From the NCBI RefSeq assembly GCF_020740795.1, contig NC_067312.1, forward strand, positions 62,038,405 to 62,102,404: a stretch of 64,000 bases of DNA, written 5' to 3'. How positions within the stretch are numbered: position 1 is the stretch's first letter; each line of letters starts with the position of its first letter. The notes below the pieces were generated by a model. It ran no database searches. It was not told where the DNA came from and saw nothing but the letters and a program-made list of their open reading frames with translations. Of this stretch, positions 30,118-41,746 are shown one piece after another. The translations under genes and the position numbers were made by a program. The DNA is from Apus apus (taxonomy: Eukaryota > Chordata > Aves > Apodiformes > Apodidae).

Positions 30118-31130
30118 GTTTGCTGTTGACAGAGTTAAATTGAGATCATATGAGCATTTTTCATTATTGCTTGACATTTATCATTCTGAATTTTTTGCAA
30201 AACAGGAAATGAGAAATTGAACTACTTTGCTTCCTTTGTTTCCATACTTTAGTGATTTGTCACTTAACCTTATCTCATCCAGTGTTGGCTCACTGTGATT
30301 TCCAGCTCAATCCCATGTTTCCTACTGGCACAATACATCTGAAGAGCTGAAAAATGTTTTCCTGTACTTCAAAAACAACGGTATGCCATCTCCTTTGTCA
30401 CAAATGTCCTGGTAGTAGCTAAAGCTATTCCTTGACAAAATATACAGAGAGACAGAAGATGGATTGACAAGCAAAGTTCAATCACAATAAACAAATGAGT
30501 GTCCACTTTCAGATCATTAAAAAAATCTCTAAATGATGTTTTGGTTTAGCCAGCTGAACATACAACTTCCAATTTTAAAAAAACCAGACATTTTAGAAAA
30601 GCAATCCTGAAGACCATAGGCTAGGTAAGTTGAACTGCAGACTTAAAAACTGGACATTAATGAAAAAATTCCATTGTAGCAGCCAAATATTAAATCTACA
30701 GTAGTATAGTTTACCAAGTGGAAAAATGTCACAGTCCTTTAGTTATCATAAAAGCATTAAGAAGTCCCGCATCATAGAACCGTAGAATCATAGAACCATT
30801 CAGGTTGGAAAACACCCTTGGGATCACTGAGTCCAAACATCATCCATACTCTATAAAGTTCTCCCCTAAACCAGATCCACCAGCACCACATCCAAATGAC
30901 CCTTAAACATATCCGGGGATGGTGACTCAAACACCTCCCTAGGCAGCCTATTCCAGTGTCTAACCACTCCTTCTGTGATTTTTTTTTGTGAATGTCCAGT
31001 CTAAACCCACCCTGTTGCAGCTTGAAGCCATTCCCTCTTGTGCTGTTGCTAATTACCTGTGAAAAGAGACCAGCATCAGCCTTTCTGCAATGACTATTCA
31101 GGTAGTTGTTGAGACTAATGAGGTCTCCTC

Positions 31131-33821
31131 TCAGCCTCCTTTTCTCAAACTAACCATTCCCAGCTCCTTCAAGTGTTCTCCATAAGATTGATTCTCTAGG
31201 CCCTTCACCAGCTTTGCTTTCCTCCTCTGTACTTGCTCCAGCACCTCGATATCTCTCTTGAATTGAGGTGCCCAAAACTGGACACAATACTCCAGGTGTG
31301 GCCTCACCAGTGCTGAGCACAGGGGGACAATCACCTCTCTACTTCTGCTGGTCACACAATTTCTAAGACAAGCCAGGATGCCACTGGCTTTCTTGGCCAC
31401 CTGGGCACACTGCTGGCTCATATTCAGCCGCTTGTCAGTTAGAATCCCCAGGTCCTTTTCTGCCAGACACTTTCCAGCCACACTTCCCCAGGCCTGGAGC
31501 GTTGCCTGGGGTTGTTGTGGCCCAAGTGCAGGACCCAGCACTTGGCCTTGTTGAAGACCATTAACATTAGCCCAACAATCCAGTCTATCCAAGTCTCTCT
31601 GTAGAGCCTCCCTATCCTCATGCAGATCAACACTCTCACCTAACTTGGTGTCATCTGCAAACTTACTGGTAATACACTCTATGTCCTTATCAAGATCATC
31701 AATAAAGATGTTAAACAGAAATGGTCCCAACACTGAGCCCTGAGGAGCACCACTTGTGACTGGCCCCAGCTGGATTTGACTCCACTGATCACCACTCCTT
31801 GGGCCCGACAGTCCAGCCAGTGCTTGATCCAACAGATGATATGCTCATCTAGGCCATGAGCAACCAGGTTTTTTATGTGAGTTCTATGGGGAACTGTGTC
31901 AAATGCTTTTTGGAGGTCCAGATAGTCAATATCCACAGCCTTTCCCTCGTCCAATAATAGGGTTATCATGTCATAGAAGGAGATCATGTTCGTCAGGCAG
32001 GACCTGCTTTTCATAAATCCATGCTGACTGGGCCTGATCCCCTGGTTATCCTCTATACATCTTCTAATAACACTCAAGATGATCTGCTCCATGACCTTCC
32101 CTGGTACTAGGTCACACTGACAGGTCTATAGTTTCCCAGATCCTCCTTTCTGCCTTTCTTACAGATGAGTGTTACATTTGCTACCGTCCAGTCCATTGGG
32201 ACCTCCCCAGTTAGCCAGGACTTCAGGTAAATCATGGAAAGTGGCTTGAGGATCACGTCAGCCAATTCTTTCAGCACCCTTGGATGTAGCCCATCCGGTC
32301 CCACAGACTTGTGTGTGTGTAAGTGGTGTAGAAGGTCTCTTACCACTTCCTCTTTAACTGTGATCACCTTGTTCTGCATCCCCTCCCTGTCTCCTAGCTC
32401 ATGTGGCTGTATATCCATGGAACAGCTAGTTCCACTGCTGAAGACTGAGGCAAAATAGGTTTTGAGCAGCTCAGCCTTTTCCTCATCCTTTGTTACTAAG
32501 ATTTGCATCCAATAAAGGAGAGATTTTTCCTGTTCCTCCTTTTGCTGTTAATGAACCTATAGAAACATTTTTTATTATCATTAACAGCTGTAGATAATTT
32601 GATCTCTAGCTGTGCTTTGGCTCTCCTAATTTTCACCCTGCACAGGTTCACTTCATCTTTAAAGACTTCAAGAGTGACCTGTCCCCTCTTCCAAAGGTCA
32701 TAGACTCTCTTTTTGTTCTTAAGGTCCAGCCAAAGGTCCCTATTTAGCCAGGCTGGACTCCTACCCCACTTACTGGTTTTTCAGCACACAGAGACAGCCT
32801 GCTCCTGTGCCTTTAAAACTTCTTTCTTGAAGAATGTCCAGCCTTCCTGGACTCCTTTATCCTTCAAGGCAGCCTCCCAAGGGACTTAGTCAATCAGTCT
32901 TCTGAGCAGGTCAAAGTTTGCCCTCCAGAAGTCAAAGGTGGCAGTTTTACTAACCCCTCTCCTTGTTTCTCCAAGGATCAAAAACTCAATCATCTCATGA
33001 TCACTGTGCCCTAAACAGCCTCCAACTTTTACTTCTCCCACAAGATCTTCCCAGTTCACAACAAGCAGGTCCAGGAGGGCACCCTCTCTGCTCAGCTCAA
33101 TAATCAGCTGTGTGAGGAAATTATCTTCCTCACATTGCAGGAATGTCTTGGAATGTTCCCTCTCTGCTGTGTTGTATTCCCAGCAGATGTCTGGGAGGTT
33201 AAAGTCCCCCACAAAAAAAACAGCAAGTGACTGGGAGATTTCTCCCAACTGCTTATAGAAAGCTTCATCCACCTCACTGCTTTTGTTGGGAGGTCTGTAT
33301 CAGAGTCCCACAGGAATATCAGCTTTATTGGCCCTTCACCTAATCCAAACACTCTCAAACTCATGACTATACTTGATTTCCAAGCTCTCATAGCATCCTC
33401 TAACATACAGGAGCACTCCACGCCCTCTCCTTCCCTTTCTATCTCTCCTGAAGAGCTTGTGGCCTTTGATTGTGGCAGTCCAGTTGTGTGATGCATCCCA
33501 CCACATTTCTGTGATAGCCATTATGTCACAGTTTTCCTGGTGTACCATGGCTTCAAGCTCCCCCTGTTTGTTGCTCATACTGCGTGCACTGTTACAGATG
33601 CACTTCAGATGAGCTAATGATTCCAACACCTTTTTTCCACTGTGGGCCCCATTTCCTACCAGACACTTGTCAGGTGCTTCCATGATTTCTAAACATCTGT
33701 CCTTTCTCTCAAATGAAGCAACAGAGTGAGAATCCTCCCTTGTCCACCATCCTTCAAGCCCTGGCATGTTTCTCTTGGGCTTGTCCCTAAGAGGCCCAGG
33801 TATCTCCCCTTCCCCCTTCAT
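31131..33821 (-). pseudogene. CR1 ORF2 remnant: endonuclease and reverse transcriptase
   Basis: Read leftward on the minus strand, the apurinic-type endonuclease region (33821-32886) shows ARSMSNKQGELEA, ITEMWW, FVGDFNLPDICW and GHSDHEM. A stop interrupts it before YRPPN. Reverse-transcriptase blocks follow: LGNYRPVSV, YLDLQKAFDTVPH (catalytic Asp), [10 protein letters not shown] and the catalytic box KFADDTKLG. The C-terminal [11 protein letters not shown] is also present. The frame changes at least three times between 32508 and 31832, so no active protein is possible although the key motifs survive. This suggests a relatively recent insertion. Confidence 0.9.
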
Positions 33822-33852
33822 ACCTAGTTTAAAGCCCTTTCAATGAGCCTTT

Positions 33853-34436
33853 CTAACTCCTGGCCCAAAAGCCTTTTGCCCCTCTGGGACAGGTACTTCT
33901 CATCTGCCACCAGCAGGCCAGGTGTCTTGTATAGCAGCCCATGATCAGGAAACCCAAACCCTGCCTATGGCACCAGTCACACAGCCATGCACTGATCTGC
34001 AGACTCCTCCTGTTTATCTCTTCATCTTTTCTCCCAGCAGGGATGGAGGCAAACACTACTAACAATCCAGACCCCCTAACCAGCTGTCCCAGGGCCCTGA
34101 ATCTCTCTTCATTGCCCTTGGACTCCTTGTAACAATTTCATCCCTGCCAACCTGAAAAACCAGCAATGGATAGTAGTCAGAGGGTTTGAATAAGGTAGGG
34201 ATGTTTTTTTGTACATCCTTCATCCTGGCACCAGGGAGGCAGTAAACCTCCCTATGTGGCAAGTCTGGTCTACATATGGGACCTTCTGCTCCCTGCAGGA
34301 TCGAGGCCCCTAATACAAGAACCCATGTTGCTTTCTTTACTGCAGATGTTTTGATCAGTGGGGGGTTGGGGCAGGGGGGGGGGCTTGGCTGGACTTGGAT
34401 GACATCATTAAAGCAAAAATGCCTAGCAGTCTTCAA
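33853..34436 (-). pseudogene. CR1 ORF1 remnant, SGNH-esterase-like region
   Basis: The minus strand encodes WVLVLGASILQGAEGPICRP, a PHREVYCLPGAR block and PSDYYPLLVFQVGRDE, then, after a frame change, a WLCDWCHRQGLGF block. These correspond to the esterase domain known in CR1 ORF1. The block I position, normally G-D-S, here reads G-A-S, and the block III G-x-N-D is G-R-D-E, so the hydrolase core looks damaged. The N-terminal part of ORF1 is not seen beyond about 34440. Confidence 0.75.
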
Positions 34437-34821
34437 TAAAAAAGTTTAATGACCCCTTTTCTTAAAGACTACCAACAGTTAGTAGACTAGATCTTGAGGA
34501 GCAAGAAAATTGTAAATGTAATGTCGGTTTCTATCTAAAAGATAGTGAGAAATTATGCAGAACTATGAATTCTCTCTGCATGGCACAAACCTGGAAAATA
34601 CGTAGCATTGTATGGAAATAATACTTTCAGCACTGCTTACTAACCACTGACAATTTGTATGCTTAAGCTTCAGTTCAGGATTTGTAAACAAAAAAATTGA
34701 TTCTGTAGTCACTAAAGCCATGTCCCACACTAGCATGTATGTACAGGATGGAGACAAAAAAAGCTAAGGGATCGATCAGATGTCAGTATGTATATGCCTT
34801 AATCAAATGTGACCAGCAGAA

Positions 34822-35390
34822 GTAGAGGGGTGATTGTGCCCCTGTACTCAGCACTGGTGAGGCCACACCTTGAGTACTGTGTGCAGTTCTGGGCCCCTCA
34901 CTAGAGGAAGCACGATGAAGTGCTGGAGCATGTCGAGAAGAGCTACCAAGCTGGTGAAATGTCTGGAGAATAAGTCCTATGAGGAGATGTTGCGGGAAAT
35001 GGAGTTGTTTAATTTGAAGAAAAAGAGGCTGAGGGGAGACCTCATTGCTCTCTACAACTACCTGAAAGGAGGTTGTAGGGAGGTGGGTGCTGGCCTCTTC
35101 TCCCAAGTGAATAATGATAGGACGAGAGGAAATGGCCTGAAGCTGCACCAGGGGAGGTTAAGACTGGGTATTAGAAAGAATTTCTTTAACAAAACAATGG
35201 TTGGACAGTGGAACAGGCTGCTCAGGGAGGTGGTGGAGTCACTATCCCTGTAAGTGTTTAAAAGAAATGCAGGTGTAGTGCTTAGGAACATGATTTAAAC
35301 ACTGAACGGGTAAATTAGGTTATGGTAGGGGAATTTAGGTTATGATTGGATGTGATGATCTTCAAGGTCCTTTCCAACCAATAAAAAAAT
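34822..35390 (+). mobile_element. CR1 3' fragment, sense, with A-rich tail
   Basis: A broken frame at 34870-35253 reads through CR1 ORF2 C-terminal blocks ([51 protein letters not shown]). It ends in the CR1 3' UTR words ATGATCTTCAAGGTCC and TTTCCAACC. Instead of the usual octamers it terminates in AATAAAAAAATAATAAATAAA. Confidence 0.9.
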
Positions 35391-35392
35391 AA

Positions 35393-35431
<39 letters not shown>
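35391..35431. repeat. (AAAT)n microsatellite at CR1 3' end
   Basis: About ten clean 4-bp units abut the end of the CR1 at 34822-35390. They probably seeded from its tail. Confidence 0.95.
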
Positions 35432-35433
<2 letters not shown>

Positions 35434-36098
35434 AAATTTATTCCTGAAGGATTTTATGATGTCACCCGGTCTTTCATGGCCTATTGTTGAACAACATAGT
35501 TTCATAATTGAGAATCAAGTTTGGATTTATCACCCAAAGGTAGCAATTAAAAAGTAGAAATTGAAAGATGCACATCTTTTAAAAGCCTCTGTGTCATCAG
35601 TAGCCCCATTTCTCCAAGAATGTAGACCCCCCTCAAACATAAATAACAATAGAAAACTGCTTTTCAAAACAAGAGCTGTTGACCTGGTGTAGGATTTGTC
35701 CCTGGATTTGGAAGTTGAGTCAGAGTCCAGAGTCACATTGGGATAAGTATTTTTTCAGAGCAGCAGTTAGAGAGATCTTTGGACACAAAATTTTGAAATA
35801 CAGTCTCAAATGGAAGACAAGCTGCCAGGCTGGTCAGAAAGAGCAGACTGATTTTGAAACGTGTGTTTTGTCGTATTTGCTTTCTATGGTGCCTTATGGG
35901 CAGAAAAATTTACCTAGGTTATCTCACAGGACTTGTAAATCTAACTGGTTGGGAAACTGGCTTGCTCTGGTTAGTTTCACATTATTTTTTTAATAAGTAC
36001 ATTCGATTCAAAACTATTTGCTACTGTCTATTTATAACAGGTTTAAAAGCTGGAAAGATGGAAAAATGCAAACCAAAACACAACAAAATGCAAATTTC

Positions 36099-36136
36099 AA
36101 ACAAACAAACAAACAACAACAAAAAAAACCAACCAC
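36099..36136. repeat. (AAAC)n/(AAC)n A/C-only tract
   Basis: ACAA-type units followed by CAACAACAACAAAAAAAACC. This strand contains only A and C here. Confidence 0.85.
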
Positions 36137-39100
36137 AAACAGACATTGTCAGATGCAGCCTGTAATAAAAGCAGATTTTCAGGACCTCCTTCTCCAGCCT
36201 GCTCCCTCTTTGCACAAGTGCTGGGTGTGTTAGTATCTATGAGGGAGACAGGATATTTCAGGAGCAAGATCAGGTCACAGGCAAGGTCTGAGACCTTGAT
36301 GATGATACAGTCCATTGAGCAATGGGTAGTTTACTTACAAAAAAACCCCATGGGCCCTGTACAGCCCAGTCCTGATGAGTACAAAAAGCGCTGTAAAAAA
36401 ACTTTCCCTGTAGTTGTTTTCCTTTCTTCCTCCTCTCCTCCATTATTTAGCCTTATTTGGTGGATTTGGACAGAGGTATCATCTTCAAATACCTCTTGGA
36501 GAAGTTACACTTCTCTGTATGTTGCCACAAAGTTGCAAAATATGTGTAGCTTGGAAGAAGCAGAAGTCAAAAAAGTGTATCACACTGTATGCTCCATGTT
36601 ACAAAGTGGTAAACTGGATGCACTTGAGTAGCATAGCAGAGCCAAATGGAGGGTTTTTAATCTCTTAGTATGCAATATTTACATTATACCACTGGGAAAA
36701 TAACATTTAAAAAGAATGAGCAGCTTGCAAAACAGTAATGGCTGTGAGAATAAAAAGGCTCAGTTTGTTGAGCTTATCAAAGTGAAGAGAGGCTTGTTTT
36801 GTCCATCATGCATGTCATATTTCAGCTCAGAATTTTAAAAAACAAACAAAGTTCAAGACTAGTAGTGAGCACTTACAGTCACACAGTCCAATTTTGCACA
36901 CTTGACCTTGACATGCCCAGGAACCTGTGTATGTATTAGAAACTTATCTCATTTAAGTAACATAACTGACTAGATACCAGGTTCCTCCATTATGTGGTAC
37001 TAAAATTACCCAGTAAAATTTATGGAATATCTGCAAAACTTACTCTTCTGAAAAGACAAGGAAGGACACCCAAGACAGCTTAACTCAGCTCTTCTGAAAC
37101 AATCTACGGAAAGTACCTGCAGGTCCTCTAGTGTTTTCCGTACATTATTGTCTGTGAAGCTGAGCTGAGTGCCAGAGAGACTAGCCCCAGTCAGCTGGTC
37201 AAAATGTGACTATAGTATGGAGTAATCTGGACAGGCAGCTGTTTTTCAAGGGAGATAAGAGACCTTTCTGCTTTATGTGTGAGTCTGTGGTTAAATAAAG
37301 TAGGTGCTTACCTTTAGCTCAAGAGATCCAGCTGTGTTTAGACAGAGAACTGTAAATAGTTTAAATGATGGAGTGAGCTGTTGGCATGCGCAAAGTTTTG
37401 TCACATGTTAGGAAGGAGCTGAAGATGGTCTGTGGATTTCACAATGAATAAGCGACAAGTGCAATGCTAGGCAGCATAGTATTTCTAAGAATGAAGAATC
37501 AGGCAAGTTCCTACCCAGCAAGGATATGTATGTTATGAATGTCTCAAGATTTCGCATTAGCACTATCACATGTTTTACAGAGTCTTATGAGAGACATAGT
37601 TTGATTTCTTCCTTACTGTGACCTTCTCAAATATTGGTAGATTCCATTATTCTAAGGGAAACCTGTGTGCAGAGAAGGAGAGGTGGTAGTGTATGGCTTG
37701 AAGTCCCTGGTCATTTACTCCAAACTGAGAATACTAGTGGTAACTTCCATGTCTGGGGTGCATACTGAGCATCAGTGCACTCCAGACAAGCTTTGCAGTT
37801 TCACAGCACTCTGAAAAGCTGAAGGAGAAGGACTCTCATCTTTTTGTAGTTGGCACTCCTTTGTAGCACAATTCCAGCAATCCAGACTGAGGTACAGGGA
37901 AAGATCAACTCATAGTTACCCAAAGCCAAAGTTAAACACAACACAGCCCTTATTCTGTTTTCTCTGCTTCTTGAGAGTTTCCTTAGTCTAGTTTATAGCC
38001 TCCATCTGTCTGTATCGTCCACCATTTGAGTCCTGCAATTATTTTCATGGCCAAAACCTGATTATAACACCTCTCTTCACAGGTGGTTGTTTTGCTGGTG
38101 ACTTTTTGGCTCACTTATGGGCTAGACATTAACATTTTATTTTCAAATTTACTTTGAATCATGTGTTTTCATTCATTTAAATAAAAATGTATAGAAAATT
38201 CTGCACAGTACAATTACACTGATATGACTAATTAGTTAAAAGCAACGACCTGAAATAGTATTTCTTGGCATCCAAACACTGTAGTACCTTATCAGAAAAA
38301 TGAATCAGCCCTTGCCAAACCATTTAGAGATATTTTGTTATTGACAATATCAACATGAAGGTATGTCAGCTTCACAGCTTCACTCCCCGCTTTAGTGAAA
38401 ACAATCACAAAAACCCAGCTTAGGTGGCATGGGGAGTGGCAGTCTGCAATGCAAGGAAGTTGTTTGTCCTGAGTAAAGAGCAGAGCAGGAAAAGAATGGC
38501 AGTTGTTGAGAGCAGAGTTCAGTACATACCCACCCACTGCTTTTCAACATTGTGGCTATACAGATGTTTCTGATCAGTTCTGCTTGGGCCAGTGAGGAGT
38601 TTTGGGACTTCCTGAGAGAAAAAGTTGTAACTGAAGCTGACCAACAGCATGGCTATATTACAGTCTGGAGCATTGCATTCAAACGTCCAGCTAGTTCTGA
38701 CCTCAAAAGCAGTCTAACTGTGATGGTCCAAATAGGCTAATATGATCTGTTTGCATTCAGATTTTGCAGCATCTGTGATATTGCATGCTGTTAAGGTCAA
38801 GTTCTGAACTGTATCTGCTTGAGCTTCCTTAGAAGTGCCTTGGGTATTTCCACTCATATTGCATTTTTCAGTGTTCATCACTTTAAGTCTAGGAGCATCA
38901 GCAAGCTAGAACCCTCTGAAGAATGCCAATTGTATATGTGAAACATTTTCTTGAACTGCATGTTTTCCCAGAAAAACTTAATTAAACTTTTGTAAATCCT
39001 CTGACCTGGGATGTCTGGGAGGTGGGGAAAACAAAGTTATTACACAAATGAAAGCGAAACATTTTTAGGATTGGATCTTTTGCATTTTAGGAAGTTGGTT

Positions 39101-39812
39101 GTTTGTCCCTGCTGTTAAATAACATAATGGTGAAGGGAGCAAAATAAGTTCAGGATAAAAAACAAGGAGTGAACTATTTCTACAACTTTGGGTTTGAGTT
39201 TCAAAAATATAGTTTTCAAACTTTTTTTTCCTTTCATCCAAAAATAAAAATCAGATTCAAAAATTTCCCAAATATACTATCTCCTTAGATTTAATTTCAC
39301 TTGTCTTCTAAAAGCTATTTTTATGGAATAAAGAATATTATTACTACAGAACCTATCACACTAGTAGCAAAGTCCCATATACAGCAATTTCCTACTAGTT
39401 CACACTCTCATGATTTTTCCAAATCTGAAGAGAAAAAAAAGTATTTGGAAAGCACTTTGGTTTGCTGTAAATTTCTTACAAATTTTGGCCATCATATCTA
39501 CACCAATTTTGTCACATCATCTTGTAGATGTATTGTATAAGCTGTATTGTATAAAACAATACTACTCTTAGAGTAGCACACACAGAACTCTAGAATATTT
39601 GCATAACTTCAGAAGTGATTACAATATTCAGCACAGAGGCAGTGCCAATGACTCTAGGAAAAAATTCAAGTACTTTTGTTACCCTACCTTCATAGTATTA
39701 GATCTTGCACTGTAGAAAGAACAATTCCGTATGTCAAATATATTTTGTCCCTCCTTGTAAACGTGTGGCAAGAGTTGCCAAACATGCACTTTAGAACTGA
39801 ATTTGCTTACAT

Positions 39813-39959
39813 TAAAAAAAACCAAACCAAACAAACAAAACAACACACACACACAAAAAACCAACCAACCAAACAAAAAACACCGCCTAAAGACCCCCAA
39901 ACTAACAACCAAAACCACCACAAAACCAAAACCAAAAACACACACAAAAAAACCAACCC
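39813..39959. repeat. A/C-only low-complexity tract, about 147 bp
   Basis: Almost entirely A and C on the + strand, made of interleaved AAACC, AACCAACC and CACACA blocks. A few G and T bases near 39888-39905 break the run. The complementary strand is pure T/G with many GGTTT and GGTTGG words. Confidence 0.9.
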
Positions 39960-40210
39960 TGAAGCAGATTGAAAAATTGTTTTGTGAAGAGGAGTTGTTA
40001 TCTGGGGTCTAGCCCAAGTATAAAATAGTGAGAAAAAGATGTTGGAGCCATTAACATTGATGGGTTTGTGTTTTAATTTTTTCTGTAACTGTCTGTTCCT
40101 TCAACTTTAAGTGATTGACCATTCTGCATCTGCAAGAAGCATTTGAAGAACAACGCACATTTGTGAAAGACGTTGTTGAGCTGCGTTGTCTGCTCGTGAA
40201 TCAACAGAGC

Positions 40211-40223
40211 CCAGCAGGTGGCA
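40211..40223 (+). promoter_or_regulatory. Candidate CTCF core site
   Basis: CCAGCAGGTGGCA fits the CTCF core CCASYAGRKGGCR at all 13 positions. It also contains an E-box, CAGGTG. A single motif match without occupancy or conservation data is weak evidence. Confidence 0.35.
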
Positions 40224-41746
40224 ATATAAGCATTTCTCGTAATTTGGAATCATTAAACTCTGGTCATCCAATAGCGTTATTATAATATAGTCATTTATAG
40301 CTCTGACCTGCATGGAAAATAAGCCTCAACGCTGAAGGTGATTTTTATTCACTAAAATAATGCGAATTCCATGTGTGGGAATCTGGCTTTCTTTCCACCT
40401 CTGGATCCTTCTTGTGTCTTTAGGATTTAACAAGTAACTATTACGTTCACCTCAGGTTGAACAGTGTCTTGCAGTTGCTGAGACCAAATTACATCTAGGA
40501 ATACACCTCAGATATTTTCTTAATATATGTAAGTTGACAGTGGGACCATTGATCAGAGATTTCTCATGAAATGCTGCTCTAAACAGGTTTTACATATGAG
40601 TCACATGAAGTAAATATTCTGGTTAAGGTTCCAAAAGGTTTGCTCTATCTGCAACTACTCAGCTTCCTTCAAAAGCCCAGTATGACTTCAAGGTCAAGTC
40701 TCCTGATAGCTGACTGATTGCCAGTTACTTTTGTGCATGAATATGTACTGTTCAGAAATGAGTGAAAATACTTGAGATCAGAGTAAAATGTTTTACTTCT
40801 AAATAGACTCAAACAACGAGCTCATGGAAAAAAAGCATGTGTAGCTTACAAATTATATATTTAAAGAAGGTGTTTCTAGCTGTAAACCACTTTTGTAAAT
40901 TGACCCGAATATTTGTAAACACTTAGACAAATACATCAACAAGGCAAGCCTAGCGGACATACAGTTTTTTTTCAGGTTTCCAGGTACTGAAGTAACTGGA
41001 GAGTGCCCCAAGGTGAAATAAAGAACCAAAAGTGCTGAGGGGCCTCTGGGAACTCTGAAAGGACTGCTAAGAGATCTGACAGACTCTAATAGCTGTAACA
41101 CTTTGCACTCTTCATGCACCTTCCATTCAGAGCTCTCCAAGTACTTTAAAACCAGCCATTAGTTAAGGCTTATGGACTTTGCCAGGCGAGGCTCATTAAC
41201 ACTGTGTTAAAGTTGGGGAACTGATTGCTGGAGTACACCATTACAAATCAGTCCCATTTTCTTTTGCTAACCCTGACCTCCAAGAATTTTACCCTCACTA
41301 AGCTGTTTACTAGGAACTTGAGGTTTGCCAGAAGTCTGATCTTCTGAACAATAGCCGGTAATATAGAAATTAAAATTAATATTTAATATTGCAAAACCAG
41401 TTCTAGAAGAAGTCCAATACAACTAGGTCAGTCTGTGTATGTACAATCTCTGGCATTTTCTGTAATGTTGAGCAGAAACAGGCCTTTGCAAATGTAGTTC
41501 CAAACAGGAATTACAGAGAACAGATCTGATTGCTTCTTCTCACCATGATACAGCTGCTTGAGAAATGTGTTGAGTAACCTGCTCCTTTATTCCCCAATTA
41601 TACACATGTAATACCTGCTACTTAAACTCATGTCATGCACCTGGAGTGAAAGATGCCTTCACTGCAGACAAGCCATATATGAATGATAGACTAGTTCACT
41701 CCAAGCATTCCTTCTGATTCCAAAGTGTCCCTACATCTCAAGAAGG

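Larger units (their letters stand above)
30771..34440 (-). mobile_element. Near-full-length CR1 (about 3.7 kb), antisense
   Basis: The left end is the CR1 3' terminus, degenerate TAGAACCA/TAGAATCA octamers from 30771. Moving right, the minus strand encodes the ORF2 C-terminus, reverse transcriptase and endonuclease, then the ORF1 esterase-like region, which ends near 34440. The order and orientation are those of an intact CR1 missing only its extreme 5' end (full CR1 is about 4.5 kb). Several frameshifts and stops make it inactive. Its 3' region belongs to the same subfamily as the copy at 29830-30117. Confidence 0.92.
35432..41746. other. Gene-poor intergenic DNA
   Basis: No exon, CR1 or LTR was recognised. 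Contents that can be named are the A/C-only tracts at 36099-36136 and 39813-39959, and a CTCF-like word at 40211-40223. A 161-codon frame at 36146-36631 shows no recognised domain and is probably chance. Confidence 0.5.

Noticed and set aside
36146..36631. 161-codon open frame on the + strand
   Set aside because: No recognised domain, no matching splice context and no start-site support. A frame of this length is plausible by chance in a 64 kb window.
36725..36800. Possible old CR1 remnant (AAGGCTCAGTTTGTTGAGC)
   Set aside because: Similarity to the CR1 GCTGAGGGGAG region is too short and degenerate to claim.
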